NCBI GenBank assembly: GCA_004558205.1
Contig: SFDM01000043.1
Span: 1 to 45,380, forward strand
DNA: 45,380 nt
Reading direction: 5' to 3'
From: Pyramidobacter piscolens
GTDB lineage: Bacteria; Synergistota; Synergistia; Synergistales; Dethiosulfovibrionaceae
A program made the position numbers and the translations under genes. Shown here one piece after another: positions 1 through 7,611 of this stretch. The notes under the pieces are model-generated. The model did not search any database and had not been told where the DNA came from. It worked only from the letters and a program-made list of their open reading frames with translations. The first letter of the stretch is position 1, and each line of letters begins with the position of its first letter.

Positions 1-29
1 CTGTTGGCCCTTGACAAAAAACACAGTAT

Positions 30-97
30 CTTTGCGTTGAAATCTTTTGACGCAGCTCTTCGATTTGATATTAAGCACGTCAATGGAGAATTAGTAT
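30..97. repeat. Partial copy (one arm) of the interspersed long inverted-repeat element
   Basis: This stretch reads TTTGCGTTGAAATC, then TCTTCGATTTGATATTAAGC, then ACGTCAATGGAGAATTAGTAT. It matches the right arm and terminus of the elements at 18991-19250, 20985-21206, 35136-35422 and 43461-43738. The left arm is not present; bases 1-29 do not match the other copies, so this is a solo arm or a rearranged copy. It is followed by ATACTA, which resembles the start of another terminus. No coding potential is seen. The rest of 98-198 shows nothing recognisable. Confidence 0.7.
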
Positions 98-198
98 CAT
101 ACTAAATTTAACGGGCAGAAACGCGGGGCGGCAAAAGGCAGGGCAGTTCAGGCGAATATGGCGTGATCAGCCGGGCGAACTCGAAACAGAATATGAAG

Positions 199-240
199 AC
201 AGAGGCCCGCTCTCCCGAAATGAGGAGAGTGGGCCTCTGT
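199..240 (-). terminator. Rho-independent terminator of the MerR-type regulator gene
   Basis: Arms of 17 bases at 199-215 and 224-240 pair with a single G-T type mismatch around an 8-base loop. Read on the minus strand the hairpin is followed by a T-rich stretch. It lies about 70 bases past the stop of the minus-strand gene ending at 310. Confidence 0.7.
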
Positions 241-309
241 TCGTCGTGCTGATTGAGTCAGGGCGTAAGAGCCGATGGGCTGCCGGTCGGCAGGAGGGGC
301 GGTTCCCTT

Positions 310-1545
310 TTATCTTTTGTCGCCTCTGAAAACGTAGAACCTCATCTCTTCTCCGTTGACGTGGCACTCGAAGCTGAACCGATTCTGCGTCTTCAGTATG
401 GCTCCCATGTCCCTGCTGGCGACGGAAAAGTTTTGCCTCTGCAGTTCCTGCAGGATAGCCGAAAAGGTGTAGATGCGCGACGACGATTCGGGGTACTTGG
501 CCTTCACCCGCCGGCGCGTCTGGGCCGACGGCGGCAGGTCGATGTAACTCCCTATGACCGCCGCTTTGTCGGCGAGAAAGGGCTCCACGTCGTGAAGGAA
601 GCTGTTCTCGTGGTAGAACTGATATTCCGTGGAACTGAAAAAATCAAGGCAGACGTCCACGCAGTTTTTCCTGAGCGGCCAGTCCAGGTCGGCGTCGGCG
701 ATATAAAGGATGTCCAGATCCAGCCCCAGCCTTTCGATGAGATCCTTGTACATGGCCACTGTCTGAGGGTATTTGTCCGCCACGATGTACAGGCAGTCCT
801 GGGGCATCTTTGCGAAGTGGTTGTAGAGGAAGAAATAGCCGTTCACGTTGGCTTCGGCGACCACTTTGCCGGTTAGCGGAATGCCGGCCAGCTGCTCGCC
901 GATATACCCCGAACAGAGCTGGTACATGCGCAGCAGGCCGCTGCAGAGTGTCCGGTACAGGTCTCTGTTTACGTCGGGGCTGTCGTAGGGGTTGAGGTAG
1001 CGATTCCCCGTGTCGACGATCCCCTTTTCGATGCGAGCCCCGTAGCCGCACTGGCAGGCTAGGCCCCCGCTCTGGACGTATTTCCCGAAGATGTTGGCCT
1101 GCTTGAGCTGGAGCAGCCCGCCGCACCGGGGGCACCGCAGATAGGGAAGGGCCCGCAGGGGAACGCCCGTCTTCGAGCGCGAAAGGACCTCGCTCTTTGA
1201 AAACAGGTCCAGCAGCTCCTGATCGATCATGTTCACAGAAGCCTGGATCTGCATGATTTTTGAGCTGAGCTCACTGCGCTTCTCCTTCAGCAGGAGGGAA
1301 AATTCCTTGAAGGCGCCGGGCTCCACCCAGTTGGACGTCCTGCGGAGCCGCATCACCACTTCGATCTCATGAAGGTTAAACTGGCAGCCCTTCAGTTTTT
1401 CTATGTAGAGGAGGTCGTCCACGTCCTTCTCCGAAAAGACGTGCTGTTTGTTCTTCCGCTGAGGGGAGAGGAGCCCCAGGGAGATGTAATAGCGGATCGT
1501 GTCTTTTGAAATGCTGCAGGCTTTTGCGAGTTCGCTGATTTTCAT
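310..1545 (-). CDS. MerR-family transcriptional regulator fused to zinc-ribbon and methyltransferase-like domain
   Basis: The first ~70 residues are a MerR winged helix (KISELAKACSISKDTIRYY, then GLLSP and the typical second half). A helical linker follows to about residue 130. Next comes a four-cysteine zinc ribbon at about 137-165 (CPRCGGLL ... CQCGYG), like that at the start of the rRNA methyltransferase RlmA. The C-terminal ~230 residues have a SAM-methyltransferase pattern (strand then NGYFF, VADKYPQTVAMY, ILYIADADLDWPL, VCLDFFSS). The glycine-rich SAM loop is degenerate (EANVNG), so the domain may bind a ligand rather than methylate. The start at 1545 (MKISELAK) fits MerR proteins; in-frame ATGs at 1560 and 1581 are alternatives, and none has an ideal ribosome site. 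The gene diverges from the hydrolase/M20/carrier operon, which it probably controls (inference). A typical MerR protein is 110-300 residues, so 411 is long. Confidence 0.85.
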   Translation of the reverse strand: MKISELAKACSISKDTIRYYISLGLLSPQRKNKQHVFSEKDVDDLLYIEKLKGCQFNLHEIEVVMRLRRTSNWVEPGAFKEFSLLLKEKRSELSSKIMQIQASVNMIDQELLDLFSKSEVLSRSKTGVPLRALPYLRCPRCGGLLQLKQANIFGKYVQSGGLACQCGYGARIEKGIVDTGNRYLNPYDSPDVNRDLYRTLCSGLLRMYQLCSGYIGEQLAGIPLTGKVVAEANVNGYFFLYNHFAKMPQDCLYIVADKYPQTVAMYKDLIERLGLDLDILYIADADLDWPLRKNCVDVCLDFFSSTEYQFYHENSFLHDVEPFLADKAAVIGSYIDLPPSAQTRRRVKAKYPESSSRIYTFSAILQELQRQNFSVASRDMGAILKTQNRFSFECHVNGEEMRFYVFRGDKR

Positions 1546-1660
1546 CTTGAGTATGACCATTCCTTTGCCGCGTCCGGACATAAAAGCGGGGTAAAGGTGC
1601 GGTTAGGCGCGCCGGCGTCCCGCTCTTATACAAGACGGAATTTCTGAATTTTCATCGCGG

Positions 1661-1688
1661 AAAAAAGTGGAGTGGACTCCACTTTTTT
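1661..1688. promoter_or_regulatory. Perfect 13-base inverted repeat in the divergent promoter region
   Basis: AAAAAAGTGGAGT and its exact complement ACTCCACTTTTTT are separated by two bases. The repeat sits between the divergent regulator gene and the TTGACA box at 1712. It may be an operator, or a terminator/attenuator-like hairpin with A and T tracts on both sides. No transcript is expected to end here except read-through, so a regulatory role is preferred, as inference. Confidence 0.5.
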
Positions 1689-1711
1689 AAAAAATATCCT
1701 GAAAAAACTTA

Positions 1712-1742
1712 TTGACAGGGAGCTGGCTCAATATCGTAGAAT
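1712..1742 (+). promoter_or_regulatory. MerR-type promoter (19-base spacer) for the hydrolase operon
   Basis: A perfect -35 box TTGACA (1712-1717) is followed by TAGAAT (1737-1742) with a 19-base spacer. This over-long spacer is the hallmark of promoters activated by MerR-family proteins that twist the DNA. A short dyad GAGC-TG-GCTC (1720-1729) lies inside the spacer, as expected of a MerR operator. The divergent neighbour encodes a MerR-type protein. Confidence 0.6.
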
Positions 1743-1768
1743 TATTTCCAAGGAGGTGAAGTGAATCT

Positions 1769-2512
1769 ATGACAAAACCCATTATTGGAATTACTTCGAA
1801 TTTTATGGCCGATATCCCCGAGGCGGTGAAAGCCGGCATAGCCGCTCCGAATCAACCCTGGGTCCTGCTCGCCGACGATTACGTTCAGGCTTTGGAAAGA
1901 GCTGGCGCCGTCCCCGTGATTCTTCCGGCTCACGTCCGGTTTGAAGAGAACGAGAACCTGTTCAGCCGGCTTGACGGCGTGGTCCTGTCGGGAGGCAACG
2001 ACGTGTCGCCCATGCTCTACGGCGAACGTTTCGGCGAGCATTGCGGGATGCTGGATCCCAAGCGGGACGACTACGAAATCCGGCTTGCGAGCTACGCGCT
2101 GGAGCGCGACATGCCCCTGTTGGGAATCTGCCGCGGCCTTCAGGTGCTGAACGTGGCCGAAGGCGGCGCCCTTTATCAGGACCTGCCCAGCGGCGGTTTC
2201 AAGTCCCACAGCCTTTGGTCCGGGGACCGCAACACGGGCACCCATCAGGTAAAAATCCTTGAAGAGTCGCCGCTGTGGGAGATCCTGGGAAAAGATGAGG
2301 TCTGGGTGAACTCTTTCCACCATCAGGCCGTCAGGCAGCTAGCTCCCACGCTGAAGGCGGCCGCTGTCAGCTCCGGCGACAGCCTGATCGAGGGCGCCTG
2401 GAAGCCGGGGAAACGGTTTGCCCTGGCGATACAGTGGCATCCCGAAATGATGTTCGAGAGCGCCCTGCAGGCTAAAATTTTTGCAGCTTTCGCCGCCGCC
2501 TGTGCTCAGTGA
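1769..2512 (+). CDS. Gamma-glutamyl-gamma-aminobutyrate hydrolase (PuuD/peptidase C26) family protein
   Basis: This is a 247-residue class I glutamine-amidotransferase-like hydrolase. The nucleophile elbow is LGICRGLQV at about residue 118-126, with Cys as nucleophile, and the His-Glu pair is in QWHPE at about 222. The early motif GVVLSGGNDVSP and the phrase NSFHHQAV are typical of the C26/PuuD group, which cleaves gamma-glutamyl amide bonds in the cytoplasm. A strong ribosome site, AAGGAGGTGA, lies 9 bases before the ATG. It is the first gene of an operon with an M20 amidohydrolase and a YfcC carrier. This suggests uptake of a gamma-glutamyl or acylated amino acid followed by two hydrolytic steps; the actual substrate cannot be read from sequence. 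Confidence 0.9.
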   Translation: MTKPIIGITSNFMADIPEAVKAGIAAPNQPWVLLADDYVQALERAGAVPVILPAHVRFEENENLFSRLDGVVLSGGNDVSPMLYGERFGEHCGMLDPKRDDYEIRLASYALERDMPLLGICRGLQVLNVAEGGALYQDLPSGGFKSHSLWSGDRNTGTHQVKILEESPLWEILGKDEVWVNSFHHQAVRQLAPTLKAAAVSSGDSLIEGAWKPGKRFALAIQWHPEMMFESALQAKIFAAFAAACAQ

Positions 2513-2545
2513 AAATCAGTGAAGAATGGAAAGGGGAGAACGACA

Positions 2546-3775
2546 ATGTACAGAGACGAGATTCTGCGCATGAAAGACGAGATCGGCGCCATGTTCCGAC
2601 GCCTCCATCAGCACCCCGAAGTGGGCTATGACGAGCGTCAGACAGCGAAGACCGTCGCGGATTGCCTGCGCGGCTGCGGCCTCGACGTCACGGAGGGCGT
2701 GGCGCTGACCGGCGTGGTCGGCGTCCTGGATTCAGGAAAGCCCGGCAAAACCCTGATGATGCGGGCCGACATGGATTGCCTCGAGATTCAGGAACTGGCC
2801 CGCACCGGCTATGAATCGCTCGATCAGGGGAAGATGCACGCCTGCGGCCACGACGCCCATGTGACCATGCTCCTGGCTGCGGCCCGGGTTCTCTCGCGCC
2901 ATAAGGACCAGTTCTGCGGCACCATTAAGTTCGTCTTTCAGCCCGCTGAGGAAGGCATCCCCGCCAGTATGCGGGAAAAGGTGCGCGCAGCTGGCTATGA
3001 AGGCGAGGGCGGCGCAGGATTTATGATCCAGCAGGGCGTGCTGGAGGGCGTGGACGCCTGTGTGATCCTCCACGTGCAGCCCGCCCTTCCCGTGGGAAGC
3101 GTTTCTATCGCCAGGCGGAACGCCTGCGCTTCGAGCGACGTGTTCCGGATTACCCTGCGCGGAAAGGGCGGACACGGCGCTCAGCCGCAGAACGCGATCG
3201 ATCCAGTCCCTGCCATGGCTGAACTGATCAGCGCCATCCACATGCTTCCCACGCGCGAGGTGAGCGCCTCCGAAACCTGCGTCCTTTCCATTGGTTCCGC
3301 CGAAACGCCCGGCTCGGTCTGGAACGCGGTGGCGGAAAAAGCCTGCATCGCCGGAGGCATCCGGACCTTCAACCCCCAGGTCAGGGAACTTCTCAACCGG
3401 CGGGTGAAGGAACTGGCCGAAGGGATCGCCGCAGCGAACCGCTGCACGCTTGAATATGCGCGGTCCGCGGGGTACGCTCCCTGCATCAACGACGAGAAAA
3501 TGGCCTTGGCCGTAGCTCAGAGCTGTCAAAGCGTCCTCGGAAAAGAACAGGTCATCCTGACCGACGTTCCCGCCATGACCTCCGAAGACTGCGGCGCTTA
3601 CCTCGAGAAGGTCCCCGGCGTTTTCTTCTGGCTCGGCGTCGGCCGTACTCCCGAGGCTCCGCCCCTCCACAGCCCCTACTTCTCTCTGGATCCCGACGCG
3701 CTGGCCTGCGGTGTCGAGGTTCACGTCCATAACGCGATCAGCCTGTTACAGGCGCTCAACACGAAAGGAGAATAA
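2546..3775 (+). CDS. M20 family amidohydrolase (aminoacylase/carboxypeptidase type)
   Basis: The 409-residue protein has the M20D pattern of N-acyl-amino-acid amidohydrolases. It shows HQHPEVGYDE near the start, RADMD at ~72, the metal motif HACGHDAHV at ~97-105, the catalytic PAEEG at ~132, an LHVQP His at ~175 and a late metal His in HSPYF at ~374. It should remove an acyl, aminobenzoyl or similar group from an amino acid with two metal ions. The ATG at 2546 has AAGGGGAG seven bases upstream; an earlier in-frame ATG at 2519 has no such site. It follows the hydrolase gene by 33 bases and precedes the carrier by three, so the three are co-transcribed. Confidence 0.92.
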   Translation: MYRDEILRMKDEIGAMFRRLHQHPEVGYDERQTAKTVADCLRGCGLDVTEGVALTGVVGVLDSGKPGKTLMMRADMDCLEIQELARTGYESLDQGKMHACGHDAHVTMLLAAARVLSRHKDQFCGTIKFVFQPAEEGIPASMREKVRAAGYEGEGGAGFMIQQGVLEGVDACVILHVQPALPVGSVSIARRNACASSDVFRITLRGKGGHGAQPQNAIDPVPAMAELISAIHMLPTREVSASETCVLSIGSAETPGSVWNAVAEKACIAGGIRTFNPQVRELLNRRVKELAEGIAAANRCTLEYARSAGYAPCINDEKMALAVAQSCQSVLGKEQVILTDVPAMTSEDCGAYLEKVPGVFFWLGVGRTPEAPPLHSPYFSLDPDALACGVEVHVHNAISLLQALNTKGE

Positions 3776-3778
3776 GAG

Positions 3779-5176
3779 ATGACTCATAACGCTTCTCAGA
3801 AGAAAAAGCCACTGAACTCCGTAGCCCTGCTGTTCTTCATCATTATTTTCGCCGCAGTCCTGACCTGGGTTATCCCGGCGGGGACCTACCAGAGGACCGT
3901 GCTGAACGGCAGGCCCGTCGTGGATCCCCAGAGCTTCAGTTTTATCGAGTCGAAGCCGGCGCAGCCCTTCGACGTCTTGATGGCGGTTCCTTCGGGCATG
4001 ATCAACGCGGTCAACCTGGTCATCGTGGCCATGCTCATCGGCGGCGGGCTGGCCTGCATACAGGCCTCCAACGCTTTGAACGTGGGCATCTCCAGAGTAA
4101 TTAAAAAGGTAGGGCTCAAGAGCGGAAACCTTATCCTGATCGTCTTGTTCTACATTTTCGCTCTCATGGGCGGCTTTTTGGGATTTATCGAAGGCTCCAT
4201 TCCCTTTATTCCTATCGCCATTTCCATCGCGCTCGGGCTGGGCTACGACCCCATCGTGGGCGTCGCGACCGCCGTGGTCGGCGCTATTTCCGGCTTCACC
4301 TGCGGCCCTTCCAACCCCTTCACCGTGGCGGTCGCGCAGACTATCGCCGGTTTGGATATCTATTCCGGCCTGAGCCTCCGCATCGCCATGTTCGCCTTTA
4401 TTCCCCTTCTGTGCCTGCTCTACATCCTGCATTACGCCAATAAAGTCCGCCGGGATCCTTCCAAGAGCTTGGTCGCCGACGTGGACGTGTCGGATTTGGC
4501 CTTCAAGGCAGAGGATTTCGAGTCACAGCCCTTCACCTTCAAACACGCCGTTGTCCTCCTTGCGCTCGTCGCCGGCATCTGCAGCTACGTGTTCGGCGCT
4601 GTGAACTGGCGCTGGGGATTCCCCCACCTGGGCGCCATCTTCCTTCTGATCGGCATCATCGCCGGCGCCGTCAGCGGGCTGGGCGTCAACGGGACGACGG
4701 AAACCTTCCTGAAAGGCGCCGCCGGCATGACCGGAGGATGCTTCATCATGGGCGTGGCTTACGGCATTTCCTGGATCCTGACGAACGCCAAAGTGCTGGA
4801 CACGATCGTCTATTTCCTGTCCCGCCCCCTGAGCGGCCTTTCCCCCGTAGTCTGCGCCGTCGGGGTCCTGATCGTCATCTCCATCATCAACCTTTTTATC
4901 CCCTCGGGTTCCGGCAAGGCGCTGGTGGTTATGCCCATCGTCCTTCCGATCGCGCAGATCGTGGGCATTGAGGCTCAGACGGCCATCCTGGCCTATCAGT
5001 TCGGCGACGGCATCACCAACCTCTGCACGCCCCTTCTCGGCGTGCTCCTGTTGGCACTGGGCCTCGGACGAGTCCCCTTCTTCAAGTGGGAGAAATTTAT
5101 CCTTCCGCTGGTGGCCATCCTCTTCGTCATCGCCGCGGCCTTCATGGTCATCGCTATGGAAATTGGATATCGTTAA
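3779..5176 (+). CDS. YfcC family (DcuC-superfamily) membrane carrier
   Basis: This 465-residue protein is highly hydrophobic with about 11-13 membrane segments. The opening FFIIIFAAVLTWVIPAGTY is the YfcC/C4-dicarboxylate-carrier signature, followed by GFLGFIEGSIPF, SGFTCGPSNPFTVAVAQ and a late re-entrant motif with NLFIPSGSGKALVVMP and FGDGITNLCTP. Homologues carry arginine, ornithine or dicarboxylates, or act as basic amino-acid exchangers; the substrate here is unknown. It starts three bases after the M20 stop and ends at a strong terminator, so it is the last gene of the operon and probably imports the substrate of the two hydrolases. Confidence 0.9.
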   Translation: MTHNASQKKKPLNSVALLFFIIIFAAVLTWVIPAGTYQRTVLNGRPVVDPQSFSFIESKPAQPFDVLMAVPSGMINAVNLVIVAMLIGGGLACIQASNALNVGISRVIKKVGLKSGNLILIVLFYIFALMGGFLGFIEGSIPFIPIAISIALGLGYDPIVGVATAVVGAISGFTCGPSNPFTVAVAQTIAGLDIYSGLSLRIAMFAFIPLLCLLYILHYANKVRRDPSKSLVADVDVSDLAFKAEDFESQPFTFKHAVVLLALVAGICSYVFGAVNWRWGFPHLGAIFLLIGIIAGAVSGLGVNGTTETFLKGAAGMTGGCFIMGVAYGISWILTNAKVLDTIVYFLSRPLSGLSPVVCAVGVLIVISIINLFIPSGSGKALVVMPIVLPIAQIVGIEAQTAILAYQFGDGITNLCTPLLGVLLLALGLGRVPFFKWEKFILPLVAILFVIAAAFMVIAMEIGYR

Positions 5177-5191
5177 TAAGAACGACGGGCG

Positions 5192-5227
5192 CGGGGAGAA
5201 AAGGAAAGGTCCTTTTCTCCCCGTTTT
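5192..5227 (+). terminator. Terminator of the hydrolase/M20/YfcC operon
   Basis: A perfect 13-base stem CGGGGAGAAAAGG (5192-5204) pairs with 5211-5223 around a 6-base loop and is followed by TTTT. The last bases touch the stop codon of the convergent creA gene, so the hairpin can serve both directions. Confidence 0.85.
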
Positions 5228-5694
5228 CATTCCGTGGTGGGAATTACGGCGATGGAGTTGAAGGGGCTGCCGTCGAACAGGATCGTGGACGTGGCGACGT
5301 AGACGAAAGCCTTGGTCTCCTCGTCGTAAAAGCGGACGATCTTCATGTTCCTGAAAAAGGCCGACCGCGAGTTGAAGACCTGCTTTTCCTTTTTGTGCTT
5401 CTTCTCCACAGCCAGAGGCGTCTTGTCGGTTCTCTCGATGGCCAGCGAGAACCGCGCGGGGTTCTCCGCCAGGCCCACGGCGCCCGAAATGCCGCCGGCC
5501 TTGGCGTAGGAGACATAGCAGACGATGGAGGGGAAGTCGGGGTCGCGGAAGCCCTCCACCATGATCTTGTGATTGGGCCCGATCAGTTTGAAGGCCGTGT
5601 CGATGGAACCGATCTCCCACCGGTCTTCCTTGCCCCAAGCCGCGCCGGCCAAGGCCAGGCACAGCGCCAGAAGCGTGAAGGTCAGTTTTTTCAT
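5227..5694 (-). CDS. creA: CreA family protein
   Basis: The 155-residue protein has a signal peptide (MKKLTFTLLALCLALAGAAWG). The mature part matches the CreA family throughout: GFRDPDFPSIVCYVSYAKAGG, then RSAFFRNMKIVRFYDEETKAFVYVATS and the end DGSPFNSIAVIP. CreA is a small periplasmic or exported protein; its molecular function is not established. The start at 5694 has GGAGATTTTTTC upstream, whereas an upstream extension lacks a ribosome site. A good -10 box TATAAT on the minus strand lies at 5791-5796. A decayed partial second copy follows upstream at 5941-6087. Confidence 0.88.
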   Translation of the reverse strand: MKKLTFTLLALCLALAGAAWGKEDRWEIGSIDTAFKLIGPNHKIMVEGFRDPDFPSIVCYVSYAKAGGISGAVGLAENPARFSLAIERTDKTPLAVEKKHKKEKQVFNSRSAFFRNMKIVRFYDEETKAFVYVATSTILFDGSPFNSIAVIPTTE

Positions 5695-5790
5695 GAAAAA
5701 ATCTCCTCTCGGCATGAAAAGTGTGAGCGTTGCGAAACAGAAGCAAAAGAGGCGCGTATCAGAGAAAGCAGAACGAAAATACTGACGTTG

Positions 5791-5819
5791 ATTATACAAC
5801 GCTCCGCACGAATAGGAAA
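5791..5819 (-). promoter_or_regulatory. Probable creA promoter
   Basis: On the minus strand a perfect TATAAT (5791-5796) lies 17 bases from a poor -35 match TTTCCT (5814-5819), about 100 bases upstream of the creA start. Confidence 0.45.
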
Positions 5820-5878
5820 CGCCAGCGGCCCCTCGCCTCCTCAAAAGAAGAGGAAAGGACAGGCCGCTGGCGCTTTTG
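5819..5878 (+). terminator. Hairpin between the two creA copies, terminator-like on the plus strand
   Basis: CGCCAGCGGCC (5820-5830) pairs with GGCCGCTGGCG (5862-5872), with a nested CCTCCTC/GAAGAGG hairpin inside, and is followed by CTTTTGTTT on the plus strand. No plus-strand gene is recognised just upstream, so this is either the end of an unrecognised small transcript or a boundary hairpin. Bases 5700-5940 otherwise hold no gene that I can support. Confidence 0.5.
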
Positions 5879-5940
5879 TTTCGCCGCAAAAAGGGCGGCG
5901 GAGAGGCTTTTCTATTTTTGAAGCAGTTTGCGCGCTCTTT

Positions 5941-6087
5941 TCATTCAGTGATGAGAATCACGGCGATGGAGTTTAAGGGGCTGTCGTAGAACAAGATTGT
6001 AAACGTGATGGCGTGGGCGAAAGCCTTGGTCCTCTCTTCGTAAAAACGAGCGATCTTCATGTTTCTGAAAAAAGCTGACCTAGAAGT
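5941..6087 (-). pseudogene. creA: Decayed 3'-terminal fragment of a second creA copy
   Basis: The minus strand encodes SRSAFFRNMKIARFYEE, then TKAFAHAITFTILF and SPLNSIAVILITE. This aligns over about 47 residues with the C-terminus of the intact creA at 5227-5694, with many substitutions and no gaps. Upstream of about 6087 the similarity stops abruptly and nothing resembling the CreA N-terminus or signal peptide is found. The open frame that contains it runs on into the antisense of the AbgT gene, which is fortuitous. It marks a rearrangement boundary between the creA region and the AT-richer block that follows. Confidence 0.8.
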
Positions 6088-6136
6088 TGCAAATTTAAGT
6101 AAAATGAATATTGTTGTGAAAATGGGGTTATTTCCG

Positions 6137-7588
6137 CTACGCGCCGAGGCCGATGGGCCATTTTGCGTACCAGAACACGATGAAAAGAAGTATGAACGTG
6201 ACCAAGAGCGCCATGCAGAAAACAAAAGTTGGCGCGATGATCGTGCCGATACCGGCTTCTTCGTGATTATACTGTTCGTCGCGGTAGCTGTTGAGGATAG
6301 AGACACAGGCAATCAAGCAGGCGTTGAGCGGTGTGATGCTGTTTGTGCATGAATCGCCAATGCGGTAGGCCAACTGTGTCAGCGCCGGATCGATGCCAAG
6401 GTTGCTGAACATCGGCACAAAAATGGGCGCGAGGATAAGATACTTGGAAGAAGCTGAGTACATGAACACATTGATAATCGATACGATAACGATGAAGAGC
6501 AGCATCAGCGGCAGGCCGGTCAGGCCGACAGAGCGCAGAAAACGCTCGCCGCCCACAGATATGACGGTCGCCAGCTTGCTGGTGTTGAACATATAAAGGA
6601 ACTGAGAGACGAAGAAAAAAACGATCCACGTCGATGAATTTTTTGCAACGCCCTGCGCCATCATCACAGGAATGTCTTTCGACTTTTTAATGACCTTGCC
6701 GGCAATGCCGAAAGTCACGCCGAGCGTGATAAAAGCAATAAAAACCAGAGGAACGATGGCCGTCATTAGAGGCGATTTTGGTAAAAGCGTTCCGTCTGCG
6801 TTGCGCAGCATTCCGTCCGAGGGAACTGTGGCGAGAAGGAGCAGTGCGATAAAGATCAGAAAGGCGATTCCCGAAGCGCGCAGTCCCTTTTCTTCATCGG
6901 GTATCAGGCTCGCTTTATCAAGCTCCTCAGGCGTGGACGCCCCTTTACGGTCGCCCATCATCTTGACGAGAAAGGTCTCGCATACGACGGTGCATACGGC
7001 TGCGAGGATGAACGTGGAGACGACCATAAACGTGTAATTGGAGAACACGTGCACGCTGACGCCGATTCCCATAGCGTCGCAGACCTGCTGGGTGATGTTG
7101 GCGAGGTTGGCGTCGATGGAGGCGGGTATTACGTTTGCGGTATAACCGGCGGCGCAGGAGGCATAGCCGGTTATACCTCCGATCCACGGATTGCGCCCGA
7201 TCGCCTTGAAGGTGATCGCGCCAAGGCTGCACGCGAGAATCATGCCTGCGTCGCCGCAGATGTTGCAGCACACTCCGATGACGCATAACGCATAGACGAC
7301 GGCGGCTTGGGGAGCAGAAAGCAGCGTTTTTCTCATGAGTGCCGAGAAAAAACCCGATTCTTCCGCTACGGAAAACGCCATTACGAGCATGATGTTCTGA
7401 GAAAGCAGAGTCAGTGCCTTATACTCGGTCAGCATTTTCGTCAGATAGTCGGAAATACCTGCTTTGGAAAGAAGATTGAACACTTTAACTGTGTTCTCGA
7501 CTGCTGCGCCATTTTTGCCGATCGTCGTGTACGTGACGCTGATGCCGAGCGCGGAGCAGACTGCCGAAGCGACGCAGATGATGATCAT
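6137..7588 (-). CDS. AbgT family transporter, in-frame part (N-terminus frameshifted)
   Basis: The open frame encodes 483 residues with about 12 hydrophobic segments. AbgT-family landmarks include VAEESGFFSALMRKTLL, CCNICGDAGMILACS, GYASCAAGYTANVIPAS and the final RIGDSCTNSITPLNACL. AbgT proteins import p-aminobenzoyl-glutamate or related N-acyl amino acids, or export sulfonamides. The frame begins inside the first membrane segment. The missing N-terminus is encoded upstream at 7618-7698 in another frame behind a strong ribosome site, so the gene carries an apparent one-base deletion. It lies next to an M20 peptidase, which suits import followed by hydrolysis of an acylated amino acid. Confidence 0.85.
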   Translation of the reverse strand: MIIICVASAVCSALGISVTYTTIGKNGAAVENTVKVFNLLSKAGISDYLTKMLTEYKALTLLSQNIMLVMAFSVAEESGFFSALMRKTLLSAPQAAVVYALCVIGVCCNICGDAGMILACSLGAITFKAIGRNPWIGGITGYASCAAGYTANVIPASIDANLANITQQVCDAMGIGVSVHVFSNYTFMVVSTFILAAVCTVVCETFLVKMMGDRKGASTPEELDKASLIPDEEKGLRASGIAFLIFIALLLLATVPSDGMLRNADGTLLPKSPLMTAIVPLVFIAFITLGVTFGIAGKVIKKSKDIPVMMAQGVAKNSSTWIVFFFVSQFLYMFNTSKLATVISVGGERFLRSVGLTGLPLMLLFIVIVSIINVFMYSASSKYLILAPIFVPMFSNLGIDPALTQLAYRIGDSCTNSITPLNACLIACVSILNSYRDEQYNHEEAGIGTIIAPTFVFCMALLVTFILLFIVFWYAKWPIGLGA

Positions 7589-7611
7589 CAGATACAGAAA
7601 CAGGTAAGCCG

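Noticed and set aside
5227..5889. Longer creA start giving 220 residues
   Set aside because: The extension precedes the signal peptide, lacks a ribosome site, and spans the probable promoter and hairpin.
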